From positions 1 to 17,207 of the forward strand of contig JAKBRJ010000013.1 in assembly GCA_021834785.1 (NCBI GenBank): DNA of 17,207 nt. The letters are read 5' to 3'. The notes under the pieces are model-generated. The model saw only the letters and a list, made by a program, of their open reading frames with translations. It made no database searches and had not been told where the DNA came from. The translations under genes and the position numbers were made by a program. Positions 1 through 6,364 of the stretch are shown piece after piece. The number at the start of each line of letters is the position of its first letter. The stretch's first letter is position 1. This stretch comes from Microcaldota archaeon (GTDB taxonomy: Archaea; Micrarchaeota; Micrarchaeia; Micrarchaeales; Micrarchaeaceae).

Positions 1-316
1 TTAAAAAATTTAAGCAAGCTCTTCTCCTCTTTATCAATCGCGCAAAACACGCGATATCACAAGCATTATGGCATTTTATGCAGTTTAGATTATAGGTTCT
101 AAGATTAGTATTTTCACAAAGCAAAAACCTTCGAATACTGAGCCTATAAGAGCTCATGCTGCCATAAAGACACCAACATTATTTAGCCATAAAGGTTTAA
201 ATACATTTCTGCCAAACCCATTTTGTTGCTTTGATAGAAATATGCAGGCTGCACTTAAGGCATGCCGGCTTTGTTGACGAAGTTTTAAAAGCCTGATGTA
301 AGCTAGATATGATTGC
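1..316. other. Intergenic region left of the NAD kinase gene; no gene seen
   Basis: I see no coding region or tRNA here. The one longer reading frame, on the minus strand, starts inside this stretch, runs into the NAD kinase gene and has no recognisable motif. Visible structure includes a 6-bp hairpin (ATCGCG / CGCGAT, positions 37-42 and 50-55, 7-nt loop), a TATA-like box at 196-203, and a second TTTTAAAA box at 283-290. A 6-bp inverted repeat (CAGGCT / AGCCTG, 245-250 and 290-295) encloses the smaller palindrome GGCATGCC at 259-266. The left edge may hold the promoter or terminator of a gene outside the window; the sequence does not decide this. Confidence 0.5.
196..203 (+). promoter_or_regulatory. 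TATA-like box for the NAD kinase-HPP-truD unit
   Basis: The sequence TTTAAATA matches the archaeal TATA consensus used elsewhere in this window. It would place transcription start near 228 and give a leader of roughly 90 nt, which is long for this genome. A weaker TTTTAAAA box at 283-290 would instead give an almost leaderless message from the ATG at 317. The sequence does not show which is used. Confidence 0.4.
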
Positions 317-1099
317 ATGGATAAACATTTGAAGGCTGATGTCATAGTTGACGCGTTCTCCGGAGTCACATTTGCCGAGGTAAAGAAGATCCTTGATTCA
401 TCAGGAATAGCAATATCTAGAAGCAGGCCTGACTTCATAGTGATGGTTGGCGGCGACGGTACCTATCTCAGGTATGCGCCCCATAATATAGGCATACCAA
501 TACTCAAGTTGAAGGGAAGGGAGCGCGGCCCATTAGGGAGCAAAGGGGTATTGTACACATACAACTTCAGCAGCCTTGCAACATATATAAGAAGAATAAA
601 GAACCATGATTATGCCATAATGGCCGAACCCGTAATAAAATGCGTATACAATGAAAAAACTTACCTCTCTGCAGGGGATTTTTACATCGAAAGGCATGGC
701 ATAAAGCAGGCTCTCAGGTACTCAATAGACGCCATAGATGGAAGGGCCAGATTGAAGATATACGGAATATCAAATGGCTTCATAATAGCCACGCCGACCG
801 GCTCAACAGGTTATTATGCATACCTTGATGTGCTGCTCGGGAGAAAGAAGGAGCCCATAAAGGGCATCGGCATAGCTCATATACTCCCCACATACATAGA
901 GGAAAACGGCAGGCATGACCTGCACGACGGCATACGAAGGCAGTTCAAAGATGATGCCAGCTTTACAGCCATGCTTTTCAGGGCGAAGGGATATCTTTAT
1001 GGCGCTTCTAATTTGAACAGGGGAGTTGTAATAATGCCGAACACCGCGGTGTATTTTAAGATTTTGGCTGACAAAATAAAACTAATAGAGTTTCAATGA
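317..1099 (+). CDS. Divergent NAD kinase (ATP-NAD kinase family)
   Basis: Probable cytoplasmic NAD kinase, which phosphorylates NAD to NADP. The 260-residue protein has the two hallmark motifs of the family: GGDGT at residues 45-49 (phosphate binding) and TPTGSTGY at 159-166. An in-frame stop at 299-301 just upstream supports the ATG at 317. The protein is divergent. The usual Asn-Glu/Asp pair between the two motifs appears as Gly-Asp (in LSAGDFYIER, about residues 117-126), and the glycine-rich SAGGP-type stretch after TPTGSTGY is absent. It lies first in a run with an HPP-like membrane protein and truD, overlapping the former by ATGA. The family assignment is firm; NAD kinase activity is inferred from it. 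The isocitrate dehydrogenase further downstream would use NADP, but nothing links the two genes transcriptionally. Confidence 0.83.
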   Translation: MDKHLKADVIVDAFSGVTFAEVKKILDSSGIAISRSRPDFIVMVGGDGTYLRYAPHNIGIPILKLKGRERGPLGSKGVLYTYNFSSLATYIRRIKNHDYAIMAEPVIKCVYNEKTYLSAGDFYIERHGIKQALRYSIDAIDGRARLKIYGISNGFIIATPTGSTGYYAYLDVLLGRKKEPIKGIGIAHILPTYIEENGRHDLHDGIRRQFKDDASFTAMLFRAKGYLYGASNLNRGVVIMPNTAVYFKILADKIKLIEFQ

Positions 1100-1692
1100 T
1101 GGTTTGGTTGAATTTTAAAAAAATAGAATACAGGAATATTTATCCAGGCAAATACACAGCGCACCCGATAAGGAATGGCTTGCTTCCAGCATTGATGGCA
1201 GCCATAAGCATAGTAGTAATAATGTATGTTATAAAGTACTTCAACTTCGACTTCCTATATGGGAACGGGTCATCGGAAATAATATTCGCCTCTTTTGCTT
1301 CAAGTGCATTCATACTTTTTATGATGCCTAGATCAAGATCTGCGCAGCCATCAAAATTCTTGAAGAGCTATTTCATAGCTGCAGGCATGGGCTATCTCGG
1401 ATTTATCCTCATTCCATTCGTACCAGAATATCTGCTTTTTACGCTGATACTCTTTTTGGGCATATTGCTGCTCATAGCCACGCGAAGTGAACATGCGCCA
1501 GCTATGGCAATACTCTTCGCATTTCTTCTGTTTAGGGTAGGGCCTTTGGGTGTCATCGTGATAATAATATCGGCATTCCTTCTCCTGTCCCTCAGGATAG
1601 GAATGGAGAATTCAGTATACATGCTGGAAGGGATTGAAATGAGCAGCAGAGCAAAGCTCAGGCGCAGGAAAAAATCAGGCGATGCACGATGA
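1096..1692 (+). CDS. Small integral membrane protein, HPP family-like
   Basis: This 198-residue protein has about six hydrophobic segments (roughly residues 29-48, 60-77, 90-108, 112-128, 133-147 and 150-168) and a basic tail ending RRRKKSGDAR. The order of motifs resembles the HPP family. A P-x-x-x-x-x-QP loop (MPRSRSAQPSKF, residues 77-88) is followed by a polar motif, THPPAGA in most members and SEHAPAMA here (131-138), so the HPP motif itself reads HAP. HPP proteins are poorly characterised; plant relatives are linked to plastid nitrite transport, but substrate cannot be inferred here. The ATG at 1096 overlaps the NAD kinase stop, and the stop overlaps the truD start, so translation is probably coupled across all three genes. 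A second ATG at 1099 is an alternative start. It is certainly a membrane protein; the family call is moderate. Confidence 0.6.
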   Translation: MMVWLNFKKIEYRNIYPGKYTAHPIRNGLLPALMAAISIVVIMYVIKYFNFDFLYGNGSSEIIFASFASSAFILFMMPRSRSAQPSKFLKSYFIAAGMGYLGFILIPFVPEYLLFTLILFLGILLLIATRSEHAPAMAILFAFLLFRVGPLGVIVIIISAFLLLSLRIGMENSVYMLEGIEMSSRAKLRRRKKSGDAR

Positions 1693-2933
1693 TAACGCTT
1701 TCAAAATCCGATAAGATAAAGGGCATTATAAAAAGCTCGCCCGACGACTTTCTCGTAGAAGAGATAGGTTTGGACGGCAGAGTCTTTGAACTGGGCAGTG
1801 CCTATTCGCCAGGATCCGATTCTGGAAGCAGTGGCGACGATTGCAAATTTTCAAATTTTATAATGCAGAAAAAGGATTGGAACACGGTTCAGGCGCTTAG
1901 AAGCATAGCAAAAAGCTTCAGGCGAGGGATGAAGTCAGTAGGCTTTGCTGGCACCAAGGACAGGCAATCCACATCTACGCAACTGTGCAGCATCTTCGGG
2001 GTTGAGCCCGAACGCCTCCTTAGTATGCATATGAAAGACATATCCATAAACGGGGCTTGGAAGGCGAGTGCGCCTGTGAAGCTGGGCGACCTTTTGGGCA
2101 ACAGGTTCACCGTTGCGGTAAGACACGCGCCTAAGCATCCGCAGGCACAACGGATAATCGACGAACTCGGAGGGGTCTTCCCTAATTATTTTGGCGACCA
2201 GCGTTTTGGATCCAGGGGCAATAATGTGGATGTCGGGCTAAGCATATTGAAAAGCGACTTTGAAGGCGCGGTGATGTCTTTCTTGACCGACACGAAAAAC
2301 GAGAGGAATGAAGACGCGATAGATGCCAGGGATAGGCTCCATAACGAGCAGGATTTCAAAAAAGCGCTCTCTTATTTTCCGAAGTACCTGAAATACGAAT
2401 TGCTCGTTATAGAATACCTGTCTAGATTCCCCGGAAATTACGCCAACGCGATGAGGAAATTGCCGAGGCAGACGCTGCTCATGTTCGTACACTCCGTTGA
2501 AAGCAGGATATTCAACGATGTAGTTGAATACAGGATACGCAATGGCATGATCAATCCTGTTGCTGGGGACACGCTATGCGGCAGAAATGCGTATGGCTTC
2601 CCAGATTATGGAACATTGAGTTGCTTCAATGGCGGCGATGCAGATGGGATGTTCATAGCAGGGAGCATAGTCGGCTATAATTCGGATAGCATCAACGACA
2701 TAGAAAAAGGGGCAATGGAGAAGCTAGGCATTGCAAAGGAATCATTTAAAGTTAAGAGCATGCCTGAGATAAATTGTAAAGGCACATACAGGGCAGTATT
2801 CGCGCCATATAAAGACATATCTTATACTGAAATGGAAGAGGGCGCGTCTATGCGGTTCTCGTTGCCATCAGGTTCGTATGCCACAGTGCTGGTAAATGAA
2901 TTCATCGATGTTAGCCAGACAACCAATTTTTAA
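1689..2933 (+). CDS. truD: tRNA pseudouridine synthase TruD
   Basis: TruD-family enzyme that isomerises a specific uridine to pseudouridine in tRNA (U13 in the bacterial enzyme; the archaeal target may differ). The 414-residue protein shows the family signature GFAGTKDRQSTSTQ at about residues 85-98, where Asp91 of GTKDR is the catalytic aspartate. Other family motifs are GNRFTVAVR (137-145), PNYFGDQRFGSRGNN (165-179) and a C-terminal GSYATVLVNEF typical of archaeal members. Its length is normal for archaeal TruD, which carries an insertion domain relative to other pseudouridine synthases. A Ser/Gly/Asp-rich stretch at about 39-52 looks like a lineage-specific loop. The ATG lies in an ATGA overlap with the preceding membrane-protein gene, indicating coupled translation. 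Confidence 0.95.
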   Translation: MITLSKSDKIKGIIKSSPDDFLVEEIGLDGRVFELGSAYSPGSDSGSSGDDCKFSNFIMQKKDWNTVQALRSIAKSFRRGMKSVGFAGTKDRQSTSTQLCSIFGVEPERLLSMHMKDISINGAWKASAPVKLGDLLGNRFTVAVRHAPKHPQAQRIIDELGGVFPNYFGDQRFGSRGNNVDVGLSILKSDFEGAVMSFLTDTKNERNEDAIDARDRLHNEQDFKKALSYFPKYLKYELLVIEYLSRFPGNYANAMRKLPRQTLLMFVHSVESRIFNDVVEYRIRNGMINPVAGDTLCGRNAYGFPDYGTLSCFNGGDADGMFIAGSIVGYNSDSINDIEKGAMEKLGIAKESFKVKSMPEINCKGTYRAVFAPYKDISYTEMEEGASMRFSLPSGSYATVLVNEFIDVSQTTNF

Positions 2934-2954
2934 TTTTAACATCCAAATATAGGC

Positions 2955-3896
2955 ATGGCGAACATGAGGGATGCTGCCCTTGGACTTTCGATAGCCGGAG
3001 GATTCATCGCAGTGCTATATGTGTTTTATTACATGCAAGCGCTCTCTTATTCCATAGGATTTGATTCTGCAGCCATAGGATTGATAAGTGGATACAACCT
3101 GAGCGCTAATTCCTCGCTAATGGCCACAATTTCCAGTGCATCTGTGATAAAATTCGCGCTTTACATAACATATATCATGCTGCCTTTTGCCATAATCATG
3201 TTTGCAATTGGAATACTGTGGCTGTTCTCAAAGGCGTTCAGCCGCATAATGAGCATAAGCCTTGCCTTCGCATCGTTGATATTTATACTTTTGACCGCAC
3301 TGCTCGAAGCCAACATACACTTCAATGGCACATTGAGCATAATAACCCTATCTTACATCGGAGGAATTATGTCATTTATGGCAGGGATCTCAGGTTTTTA
3401 TGAGACTAAGAGCGCATCTTCCAAAAAACGGCTGCAGATAGAAATGGATCCCAATACGCCATATTCTAACATGGTGCTGCTTACCGAGAAACTCGTAGGC
3501 AATCTTAACGGAAGGATAAAAATATTGGACATGCATTTCGACACCAAGGCGCTTGACAACCTTTCGGTGATGCTAAAAGGGCGCAACAGGAATTTTATCG
3601 CAGTAGATTTGCTGACTAAAAAAGAGAGGCTCGGAAAAGACTTTGAAAAGATTTATTATGACTTTAAGAAAGAGCTCCTTAATGAAGGAGTGGCATTTGA
3701 CCTTAGGATACTTGACGAGAAGGACGCATTGGAGCAGCACGAACGCCTCTTAATAGACTCAGGTTCTGCTTACAAGATACCGCCCTTGAATATAATAAAC
3801 AAGAAGAGCGAACATATAGTAAGCATCAATTTCAGGCACGCTAACCGCAGGTTTGACGAGCTTTGGGCGAGAGCAAAGAAATTTGAAAATTCCTAG
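2955..3896 (+). CDS. Four-helix membrane protein with cytoplasmic domain faintly PLD-like; unrecognised
   Basis: I do not recognise this 313-residue protein. It has four clear hydrophobic segments at about residues 7-30, 64-91, 98-119 and 126-148, followed by a soluble domain of about 160 residues. The soluble part alternates predicted strands and helices. It contains HERLLIDSGSAYKIPP (262-277) followed by a KKSEHIVSI stretch, a layout that resembles the HxR/HDR-type core of degenerate phospholipase D-like modules. A canonical HKD motif is absent, so catalysis is doubtful. The gene starts 21 bp after truD, and the intervening TTTTTAATTTTAA could serve as a terminator or promoter. A T-rich tract follows its stop. 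It could be a membrane-anchored sensor or scaffold, but nothing here fixes a role. Confidence 0.85.
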   Translation: MANMRDAALGLSIAGGFIAVLYVFYYMQALSYSIGFDSAAIGLISGYNLSANSSLMATISSASVIKFALYITYIMLPFAIIMFAIGILWLFSKAFSRIMSISLAFASLIFILLTALLEANIHFNGTLSIITLSYIGGIMSFMAGISGFYETKSASSKKRLQIEMDPNTPYSNMVLLTEKLVGNLNGRIKILDMHFDTKALDNLSVMLKGRNRNFIAVDLLTKKERLGKDFEKIYYDFKKELLNEGVAFDLRILDEKDALEQHERLLIDSGSAYKIPPLNIINKKSEHIVSINFRHANRRFDELWARAKKFENS

Positions 3897-3924
3897 CAGC
3901 AGGTATTTATTTTTGCCAGCTAGT

Positions 3925-3934
3925 TTTTTATATG
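3925..3934 (+). promoter_or_regulatory. TATA-like box for the S16 protease gene
   Basis: TTTTTATATG lies about 70 bp upstream of the protease ATG and would give a leader of roughly 45 nt. The preceding T-rich stretch at 3905-3914 may also terminate the upstream membrane-protein transcript. Confidence 0.4.
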
Positions 3935-4001
3935 CAAGGTAACAAGGAGCACGATTAGTTTATTAGTAGTTGGCTTCATTTATTATGCTTGTGGTGCTTT
4001 G

Positions 4002-5819
4002 ATGAGGAATCATATTGCATTAATATTTATTGCATTTGGAATAATACAACTTTTGACCGGATTGACTGCAGCTGCAACGATAGGCACTTCATATGTTCAT
4101 GCACCTGCAGTCATATTGCAGAACAATACTGGCATACTCACTACGATAAGCTTGACCATAAGCAATGGGACTGGCACTACTTCAGTAGTCGGGCCCGCAG
4201 AGGTGGGCAATAGCACCATCAAATCAGCAACCACTGCCGCCATATATGCATCAGAATTTTTAAATAAAAATTATAGCAACTACAATTTCACATATAGGAT
4301 AAACGACATCAATGCCAATGTGTCAGGACCAAGCGCAGGAATGGCAATGACCCTACTTGGCGTATCTGCCTTCACAGGCATAGGCCTGCCTTCAGACTTT
4401 ACGCTTACTGGCACCATATCTCCAAACGGCAATGTGGGCGAGGTAGGGGGCGTTTATGATAAGATGGCCGCGGCAAAGGCGGCCGGGATGAGATTCGCGC
4501 TTGTGCCAAAGGTTTCAAATGCATCGTTCGAAAACGAATTGTATTACATAATAGAAAAAACATTCAACATGCCATTGATACAAGTTTCCAACATATCTCA
4601 GGCGAGCGACTATGCATTGTATGGCAGGAGCATAGCGGGCGAACAGACTGCTTTCAACCCTTATATTGGATATAATGTTAGCAAGATCCCTGATGCCACA
4701 CTTAATTGCTCAAATTCCTGCAACATCAGCAGATTTGCTGAACTTTCGAATTTCACGTATAACCTCACAGGAAATGCAATATCAAAACTTTCGGCAGAAC
4801 CTGGATTTTACAATGTGAGCAGGAGATTTTCGGCTATGCTAAACCAAAGCGGTGCATTGTCGGCAAAGGGATATTATTATTTGAGCGCAGACCTGAGCTT
4901 CCTTGATTACCTGAACGTATTTACATTCCTGCACCACAATACCAATAAGGCAGAGGGGTTAAGTACGCTTACGAATATCGGCGCGTATTGCTCAAATCTC
5001 ACGGCGCCGCAAATAACGAATGCAAACTATGAATACGTGCTTGGGGGCGAACTTAGGCAATCATGGGCAAATTACACGCTCAACGCAACAATCGGCACCT
5101 ACAACCTTACTGCGATAGATACCGATGGGGTTTTAAGGGATATCTATGAGGGTGCAAGTGCAAGCGGATGGTGCAGCGCTGCCAATTTCATGTATGGCAT
5201 AGCCTCAAACATCAATGGAACGCATGTAATATTTTCCAAGAACGTAAAAGATGCAGCGGCTTCAAGGATATCAAATGCAACGAAATACCCCGGGCTTTAT
5301 TTGGCTACATCATTGTCAGCATATAGGCAGGGCAACTATCCTTTGGCGCTGCTTGATTCCGATTATGCGATAGCATTGGGAAGCATAGGCAGATATTATA
5401 ATCTGTCGACACAAAACTTGACTTCCGACGCCACAAGGCTGGCTTACAACTCTACATATGGCATATGGGCGACCGAATTCGGCAACGAAGCGCTATTCTA
5501 CGTACACGAAGCAGGCATAAACGGCGCCAATGCCACACTTGCCCATTCTGATGCGCTGGACGCTTACCAATCTGCTATGCTTGCAAGCATGCTCGGCAAC
5601 AGCACAAGATTATTAGATAACAGCATGATAGCCAATGCGACTGCGCCTACAAATGCCAGCGTTAAAGGGCTTAAACCAATCTTGATGGCCATATTAGCAT
5701 TAGATATTGCAATATTTGCAGTAGCGGTGGTGATTCTTGCAATAGCGTTGCACATAATGTCAAGAGCTGAAAAAGGCATGCGTAATAGTATAAAAACCAA
5801 CCGCAACCGAAAGAGATAA
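4002..5819 (+). CDS. Exported Lon-like (S16) serine protease without ATPase domain
   Basis: Predicted membrane-anchored extracellular protease of 605 residues. Residues about 1-25 form a signal peptide or signal anchor. The S16 domain follows: the catalytic serine is Ser111 in SGPSAGMAM, and the dyad lysine is Lys154 in GGVYDKMAAAKAAG. The Ser-Lys spacing of 43 residues is the same as in E. coli Lon (679/722). There is no AAA+ module, so any proteolysis would not be ATP-driven. The long middle region is rich in Asn, Ser, Tyr and Ala and carries about 28 Asn-X-Ser/Thr sequons across the protein. A hydrophobic helix near residues 557-581 and a basic tail end it, giving an outside-facing body with a short cytosolic tail. 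Similar S16-only proteins are known in archaea. I chose the ATG over the TTG one codon earlier because GGTG lies 6 nt upstream. Confidence 0.85.
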   Translation: MRNHIALIFIAFGIIQLLTGLTAAATIGTSYVHAPAVILQNNTGILTTISLTISNGTGTTSVVGPAEVGNSTIKSATTAAIYASEFLNKNYSNYNFTYRINDINANVSGPSAGMAMTLLGVSAFTGIGLPSDFTLTGTISPNGNVGEVGGVYDKMAAAKAAGMRFALVPKVSNASFENELYYIIEKTFNMPLIQVSNISQASDYALYGRSIAGEQTAFNPYIGYNVSKIPDATLNCSNSCNISRFAELSNFTYNLTGNAISKLSAEPGFYNVSRRFSAMLNQSGALSAKGYYYLSADLSFLDYLNVFTFLHHNTNKAEGLSTLTNIGAYCSNLTAPQITNANYEYVLGGELRQSWANYTLNATIGTYNLTAIDTDGVLRDIYEGASASGWCSAANFMYGIASNINGTHVIFSKNVKDAAASRISNATKYPGLYLATSLSAYRQGNYPLALLDSDYAIALGSIGRYYNLSTQNLTSDATRLAYNSTYGIWATEFGNEALFYVHEAGINGANATLAHSDALDAYQSAMLASMLGNSTRLLDNSMIANATAPTNASVKGLKPILMAILALDIAIFAVAVVILAIALHIMSRAEKGMRNSIKTNRNRKR

Positions 5820-5843
5820 AATAGGTTAGGTGCAAAAAGGTAT

Positions 5844-6032
5844 TTGCAATTAGGTGATTTTATAGCTAATGTATTACCAGGTAAGACTTGCGTATCTTGC
5901 GGCAGGCTGACGCACGAATATACTGAATTTTCGTGCCCAAAATGCGGCAAAAGCACGATAATAAGATGCGACCACTGCAGGAAGATAACAAACATTTATA
6001 GATGCAATGAATGCGGATTCGAGGGACCATGA
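5844..6032 (+). CDS. Small Zn-ribbon protein, predicted translation-associated
   Basis: A 62-residue protein with four CxxC knuckles: Cys16/19, Cys31/34, Cys42/45 and Cys54/57. It ends in CGFEGP, the characteristic terminus of the archaeal Zn-ribbon family predicted to bind RNA in translation, which often neighbours EF-1 beta, as here. The stop overlaps the EF-1 beta start, suggesting coupled synthesis. No ATG is available in frame upstream of the first knuckle. The only usual start codon is the TTG at 5844, preceded by AAAAGG 3 nt away and by AGGTG 11 nt away. The exact N-terminus is therefore less certain than the family. The gene begins 24 bp after the protease and probably shares its transcript. 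Confidence 0.85.
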   Translation: MQLGDFIANVLPGKTCVSCGRLTHEYTEFSCPKCGKSTIIRCDHCRKITNIYRCNECGFEGP

Positions 6033-6280
6033 TGTCAACAGTAGGCGTAGTTTATAAAGTGTACCCGAAGGAGGGGGAGATAGATAAGGTTAGGGAGGAT
6101 ATAAAGAAAGAGTACGCCCCCGCAAGCATAGAATTCGAGGACATAGCCTTCGGGATAAAGGTGCTAAAGGTCTTCTTCAAATTCAATGACAGCGATCCGA
6201 ACATGCAGGACATGGAGGGCAAGCTGAAAAAAATAGACGGAGTAAGCGAGGTAGAGGTTTCCGAAGAAAGCCTGCTCTGA
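6032..6280 (+). CDS. Translation elongation factor 1-beta (aEF1B)
   Basis: Archaeal EF-1 beta, the guanine nucleotide exchange factor that recharges EF-1 alpha with GTP. The 82-residue product has the small alpha/beta fold of the family: an N-terminal strand VGVVYKVYP, a helix with many Glu/Lys residues, the central AFGIKVLKVFFKFND, and a C-terminal VSEVEVSEES strand. The ATG at 6032 gives an N-terminus (MSTVGVVYKVYP) that aligns without extension to MSDVVATIKVMP-type family starts, and GAGGG ends 6 nt upstream. The ATG at 6029, overlapping the Zn-ribbon stop, would add a single residue. Placement behind the Zn-ribbon gene is a recurrent archaeal arrangement. Confidence 0.9.
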   Translation: MSTVGVVYKVYPKEGEIDKVREDIKKEYAPASIEFEDIAFGIKVLKVFFKFNDSDPNMQDMEGKLKKIDGVSEVEVSEESLL

Positions 6281-6301
6281 CCTCCTTTTCTTTTCCTTTT
6301 C
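6281..6301 (+). terminator. Pyrimidine/T-rich terminator after EF-1 beta
   Basis: A run of T blocks separated by C follows the stop codon directly (CCTCC, then TTTTC, TTTTCC and TTTTC). Archaeal RNA polymerase terminates on such U-rich tracts without needing a hairpin. A new promoter follows 30 bp later. Confidence 0.55.
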
Positions 6302-6330
6302 AAGGTTAATGATTTATACTTAAATTTGCA

Positions 6331-6338
6331 ATATAAAT
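6331..6338 (+). promoter_or_regulatory. TATA box for rad50
   Basis: ATATAAAT lies 26-34 bp upstream of the rad50 ATG, predicting a very short leader or a leaderless transcript. A second AT-rich block, TTATACTTAAAT, lies just upstream. Confidence 0.5.
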
Positions 6339-6364
6339 TGTGCGTTTAGCGCAGCGGCGAAGAA

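Noticed and set aside
37..55. Hairpin ATCGCG / CGCGAT near the left edge as a terminator
   Set aside because: There is no T run on either side and no gene end is visible in the window, so its role cannot be assigned.
154..438. 94-residue minus-strand reading frame over the NAD kinase start
   Set aside because: It overlaps the well-supported N-terminus of NAD kinase and has no recognisable motif; no convincing start signals were seen.
5564..5995. 143-residue minus-strand reading frame over the protease end and Zn-ribbon gene
   Set aside because: It covers two better-supported plus-strand genes and has no family features; its hydrophobic part mirrors the transmembrane helix coded on the other strand.
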